Of a DNA stretch of 64,000 bases, positions 61,804 through 64,000 are shown in pieces (the first letter of the stretch is position 1; each line of letters opens with the position of its first letter). Origin of the DNA: Pseudomonas pharyngis (lineage in GTDB: Bacteria; Pseudomonadota; Gammaproteobacteria; Pseudomonadales; Pseudomonadaceae). The position numbers were made by a program, and so were the translations under genes. The notes below the pieces were generated by a model, which saw only the letters and a program-made list of their open reading frames with translations, searched no databases and was not told the DNA's origin. The DNA is taken from contig NZ_BQID01000001.1 in NCBI RefSeq assembly GCF_021602345.1, forward strand, positions 682,001 through 746,000. Direction: 5' to 3'.

Positions 61804-62415
61804 TTAGTGCAGGCCCTGAATGTAGCTGGAGACTGCCGCAATGTCTTCGTCGCTCAGCTTGCGGGCGATGGTGCGCATGGTCATTGCGTCGCCGTCGTTG
61901 TTGCGACCGGCTTCTTCCTTGCGGAAATCGGTCAGCTGCTTGGCGATGTACTGAGCGTGTTGGCCACCCAGGTGCGGGAAGCCGGCGGCTGCGTTGCCGG
62001 CGCCGTTCGGCGAGTGGCAACCGGTGCAGGCTGGCAGGCCTTTCTCGATATTGCCGCCACGGAACAGGGCTTCACCGCGAGCGACGATCTTCGGATCGGC
62101 GGCGCCGACGCTGCCTTTCTGGCTGGCGAAGTAGGCGGCGATATCGGCCAGGTCCTGATCGCTCAGGTTGGTCAGCAGGCCCGTCATTTCCAGAACGGTG
62201 CGCTTGCCCGACTTGATGTCGTGCAATTGCTTGGTCAGGTAGCGTTCACCCTGTCCGGCCAGCTTTGGAAAGTTTGGCGCCATGCTGTTGCCATCCGGGC
62301 CATGGCAGGCGCCGCATACGGCGGCTTTTGCCTGGCCTGCGGCTGCATCACCGGCAGCATGGGCGAAGCCTGAGATTCCCACGGTCAACAGCAGACTCAC
62401 GATCAGTTTGTTCAT
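61804..62415 (-). CDS. cc4: Dihaem cytochrome c4
   Basis: The 203-residue protein has a signal peptide and two c-type haem sites, CGACHG near residue 36 and CTGCHS near 135, in tandem cytochrome c domains. Distal Met ligands are likely in the NFPKL/MTGLL and MRTIARKLSDED segments. It shuttles electrons from the bc1 complex to terminal oxidases in the periplasm. It begins 33 nt after the c5-like gene on the same strand and corresponds to PA5490. Confidence 0.95.
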   Translation of the reverse strand: MNKLIVSLLLTVGISGFAHAAGDAAAGQAKAAVCGACHGPDGNSMAPNFPKLAGQGERYLTKQLHDIKSGKRTVLEMTGLLTNLSDQDLADIAAYFASQKGSVGAADPKIVARGEALFRGGNIEKGLPACTGCHSPNGAGNAAAGFPHLGGQHAQYIAKQLTDFRKEEAGRNNDGDAMTMRTIARKLSDEDIAAVSSYIQGLH

Positions 62416-62447
62416 CAGCTAATCCAACTACGGCTAAGGGTTAAGAG

Positions 62448-62753
62448 TTATGGACCGGGCTTACTCTCGCTCATCCAGAGGATGAGGGCCTGGTAATCCT
62501 CGGCACTGCAGTCCATGCACAAACCACGCGGCGGCATCGCCTTGAAACCCTGGGTCACGTGTTGCACCAGCGTCTCCATACCTTTCGCCAACCTCGGCGT
62601 CCAAGCTGCCTGATCGCCTCTTTTGGGCGCCATGGGTAGTTGGCCGGAATGACAGGCTCCACAAACACGGTTGTACACGGCTTCCGGATCCTGTGTAGCC
62701 TGTGCGCTGTAAAGCGGCATCAAGACTCCGGCAGCCAGCAGCCATTTCGTCAT
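62448..62753 (-). CDS. Cytochrome c5-like protein
   Basis: The 101-residue protein has a signal peptide (MTKWLLAAGVLMPLYSAQA), a single haem site CGACHSG near residue 32, and the family's FKAMPPRGLCMDC segment with a possible Met ligand and a Cys pair forming a disulfide. It is the first gene of a short run with cytochrome c4, PA5491-PA5490 in P. aeruginosa. Confidence 0.92.
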   Translation of the reverse strand: MTKWLLAAGVLMPLYSAQATQDPEAVYNRVCGACHSGQLPMAPKRGDQAAWTPRLAKGMETLVQHVTQGFKAMPPRGLCMDCSAEDYQALILWMSESKPGP

Positions 62754-62944
62754 AAAACGACCTTTTCAGGGTTGAGAGCGTTCTGCGTTCTAATGCGCAA
62801 TCAAGGTCTGTCGCTCTCGTGAACTTCATCCTTCGCTGGGACAAAGCACACACAAAATCTGCGGCATTATATACTGGCGTCACTGAAACGGAAGCGACAC
62901 CGCGTTCCGCGCCTAATCCCGGCGCCGCCCACATCGGAAATCCC

Positions 62945-63589
62945 ATGCAACTCAAGAATCCCATCCTCGGCCTGTGCCAACAGTCCACGTTCATGCTCAG
63001 TGCCGCCAAAGTCGATCAGTGCCCCGACGACGAAGGCTTCGAAGTGGCGTTTGCCGGTCGTTCCAACGCCGGTAAATCCAGCGCGCTGAACACCCTGACT
63101 CACGCCAGCCTGGCGCGCACCTCGAAAACCCCGGGTCGCACACAGCTGTTGAACTTCTTCAAGCTAGACGATGAACGGCGTCTGGTCGACCTCCCGGGCT
63201 ACGGTTATGCAAAAGTACCGATCCCGCTCAAGCAGCACTGGCAGCGTCACCTCGAGGCCTACCTCGGTGGCCGTGAGAGTTTGAAGGGTTTGATTCTGAT
63301 GATGGACATCCGTCATCCAATGACCGACTTCGACCTGCTGATGCTCGACTGGGCCGTTGCGGCCGGCATGCCGATGCACATCCTGCTGACCAAGGCCGAC
63401 AAACTGACCTACGGCGCAGCGAAGAACACGCTGCTCAAGGTGCAGTCGGAAATCCGTAAGGGTTGGGGCGATCAAGTGACGATCCAGCTGTTCTCCGCCC
63501 CTAAACGTATGGGCCTGGAAGAGGCCTACACTGTGTTGGCAGGCTGGATGGAACTGGCCGATAAAGGCGCGGAAGCAGCGGCTGAATAA
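62945..63589 (+). CDS. engB: Ribosome biogenesis GTPase EngB (YihA/YsxC)
   Basis: EngB assists assembly of the large ribosomal subunit. The 214-residue protein starts at ATG 62945 ([10 protein letters not shown]). It has G1 GRSNAGKSS near residue 37, the G2 Thr in KTPGRTQ, G3 DLPGYG near 81, G4 TKAD near 148 and G5 FSAPK near 180. The upstream in-frame extension is not coding-like. It is divergent from the cytochromes and convergent with the ersA locus. Confidence 0.96.
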   Translation: MQLKNPILGLCQQSTFMLSAAKVDQCPDDEGFEVAFAGRSNAGKSSALNTLTHASLARTSKTPGRTQLLNFFKLDDERRLVDLPGYGYAKVPIPLKQHWQRHLEAYLGGRESLKGLILMMDIRHPMTDFDLLMLDWAVAAGMPMHILLTKADKLTYGAAKNTLLKVQSEIRKGWGDQVTIQLFSAPKRMGLEEAYTVLAGWMELADKGAEAAAE

Positions 63590-63600
63590 TAAGGATATGG

Positions 63601-63722
63601 AAAATTGGCTGTAGTGCGGTCAGGCAAGGCAAAAGTGTTAGTAAAAAGCGGAGTTTAGGGGACCTAAATGAGCATTTTTACTAACGCTTTTAACGCAGCA
63701 TGACCGCGCTACAGCCAATTTT
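63601..63722. mobile_element. MITE-like long hairpin element
   Basis: Outer arms of 22 bp (from AAAATTGGCTGTAG at 63601 and CTACAGCCAATTTT ending 63722) and inner arms of 17 bp (63631-63647 and 63675-63691) make a near-complete 122-nt hairpin. The central part reads TTTAGGGGACCTAAA. There is no coding capacity, as expected for a miniature inverted-repeat element. It lies 11 nt after engB and directly next to the ersA terminator. Confidence 0.75.
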
Positions 63723-63727
63723 GAGGC

Positions 63728-63860
63728 AAAAAAAGCCCCGGACTTCGTATGGGGAGGGAGAAGTTCCGGGGTTTAAGTTCCGAACCGCTAGGGCGGGGTT
63801 CAGATATCTGCCAACACTTAACACAACATAGGAGCATCGAAGGGCTTCACCAGCCATTCA
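63728..63860 (-). ncRNA. ersA: Small regulatory RNA ErsA
   Basis: ErsA is an Hfq-dependent sRNA of P. aeruginosa, about 130 nt, located beside engB and under sigma-22 (AlgT) control. Here a minus-strand transcript of similar size is implied. The promoter-like motif at 63866-63893 sits just upstream. A Rho-independent terminator (stem GAAGTTCCGGGG / CCCCGGACTTC, C/U-rich loop TCCCTCCCC, then seven T residues at 63728-63734) ends the transcript. The start at about 63860 is an estimate from the -10 element. Known roles include control of exopolysaccharide precursor synthesis. Confidence 0.8.
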
Positions 63861-63865
63861 GTATC

Positions 63866-63893
63866 TCTGAGTGCCCTGTCGCAAGATTAGTTC
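63866..63893 (-). promoter_or_regulatory. Sigma-22 (AlgT) type promoter of ersA
   Basis: On the minus strand GAACTA (63893-63888), 17 nt, TCAGA (63870-63866) resembles the GAACTT-N16/17-TCtgA consensus of the envelope-stress sigma factor. The spacing is correct and the site is placed 6-8 nt before the likely ersA start. Confidence 0.65.
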
Positions 63894-63939
63894 AGAATCT
63901 TTTCAAAAAACTTTGGAATAAACTCAAGAACGATCAGGC

Positions 63940-64000
63940 CTAAGCGGTTTCCGGTGCTTTTGCCGCGACGCTCGGTCGCAGCAAAGCCGCGTCCCAGAGG
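63940..64000 (-). CDS. C-terminal end of an unidentified gene (cut by window edge)
   Basis: One minus-strand frame is open from the right edge and ends with TAG at 63942-63940, giving 19 residues (LWDAALLRPS... ending AAKAPETA). The codon pattern is plausible but the stretch is too short to identify. In P. aeruginosa polA neighbours this locus, yet this tail does not look like a PolA C terminus. It may also be non-coding. Confidence 0.3.
   Translation of the reverse strand, partial: LWDAALLRPSVAAKAPETA

Overview
This window is a GC-rich gammaproteobacterial chromosome segment whose gene order and proteins fit a fluorescent Pseudomonas (P. fluorescens group). It opens inside dnaA and continues dnaN, recF, gyrB, so it starts just clockwise of oriC. 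The origin itself, expected upstream of dnaA, lies outside. A perfect 16-bp parS palindrome sits inside the end of recF (3019-3034). I located twenty perfect 9-mer DnaA boxes (TTATCCACA or its complement) in the first 35.3 kb and noticed none in the remaining 28.7 kb.

Layout. 0-5.5 kb: replication genes. 5.5-8 kb: a divergent two-component system whose kinase appears to lack the sensory domain usual for its family. 8.1-21.7 kb: housekeeping genes in the order known from P. aeruginosa PA0005-PA0022 (LPA acyltransferase, gmhB, glyS, glyQ, tag, lpxL-like, TPR protein, trkA, rsmB, fmt, def, tsaP, dprA, tsaC). 22-27.1 kb: a five-gene accessory operon that interrupts this conserved order. It encodes a LuxI/FeeM-like N-acyltransferase, a haem-oxygenase-like iron oxidase, a DUF3419/BtaA-like aminocarboxypropyl transferase, an alpha-oxoamine synthase and a PaaK-like adenylating enzyme. 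It looks like an uncharacterised small-molecule (possibly signal) biosynthesis cluster and is the main novelty here. 27.1-31.6 kb: the conserved order resumes with qor, hemF (with an Anr-like box), aroE, a REPIN and a SulP transporter.

31.9-36.9 kb: choline-O-sulfate uptake and hydrolysis (choX, betC and a LysR regulator) plus small enzymes. 37.2-43.9 kb: a CitMHS transporter with a possible Hfq/Crc-type leader, TerC, a Na/Pi transporter, a second REPIN, a membrane-anchored M16 peptidase and a DUF5924 membrane protein. 44-47.5 kb: an Mla-like lipid transport operon (STAS-permease, ATPase, MCE protein, PqiC-like lipoprotein). 47.5-51.8 kb: a nucleoside-recognition membrane protein, gltP, an Ivy-type lysozyme inhibitor and small membrane proteins.

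52.3-64 kb: algB-kinB (alginate control), an EAL protein, AmpDh2-type amidase, a diguanylate cyclase overlapping an EEP-family hydrolase, dsbA, two c-type cytochromes and engB. A MITE-like hairpin and the sRNA gene ersA follow; ersA has a recognisable sigma-22 (AlgT) type promoter. In P. aeruginosa the gltP-engB block lies on the other side of the origin, so the arrangement here is a lineage-specific rearrangement. No rRNA, tRNA, CRISPR array, prophage or intact insertion sequence was seen.
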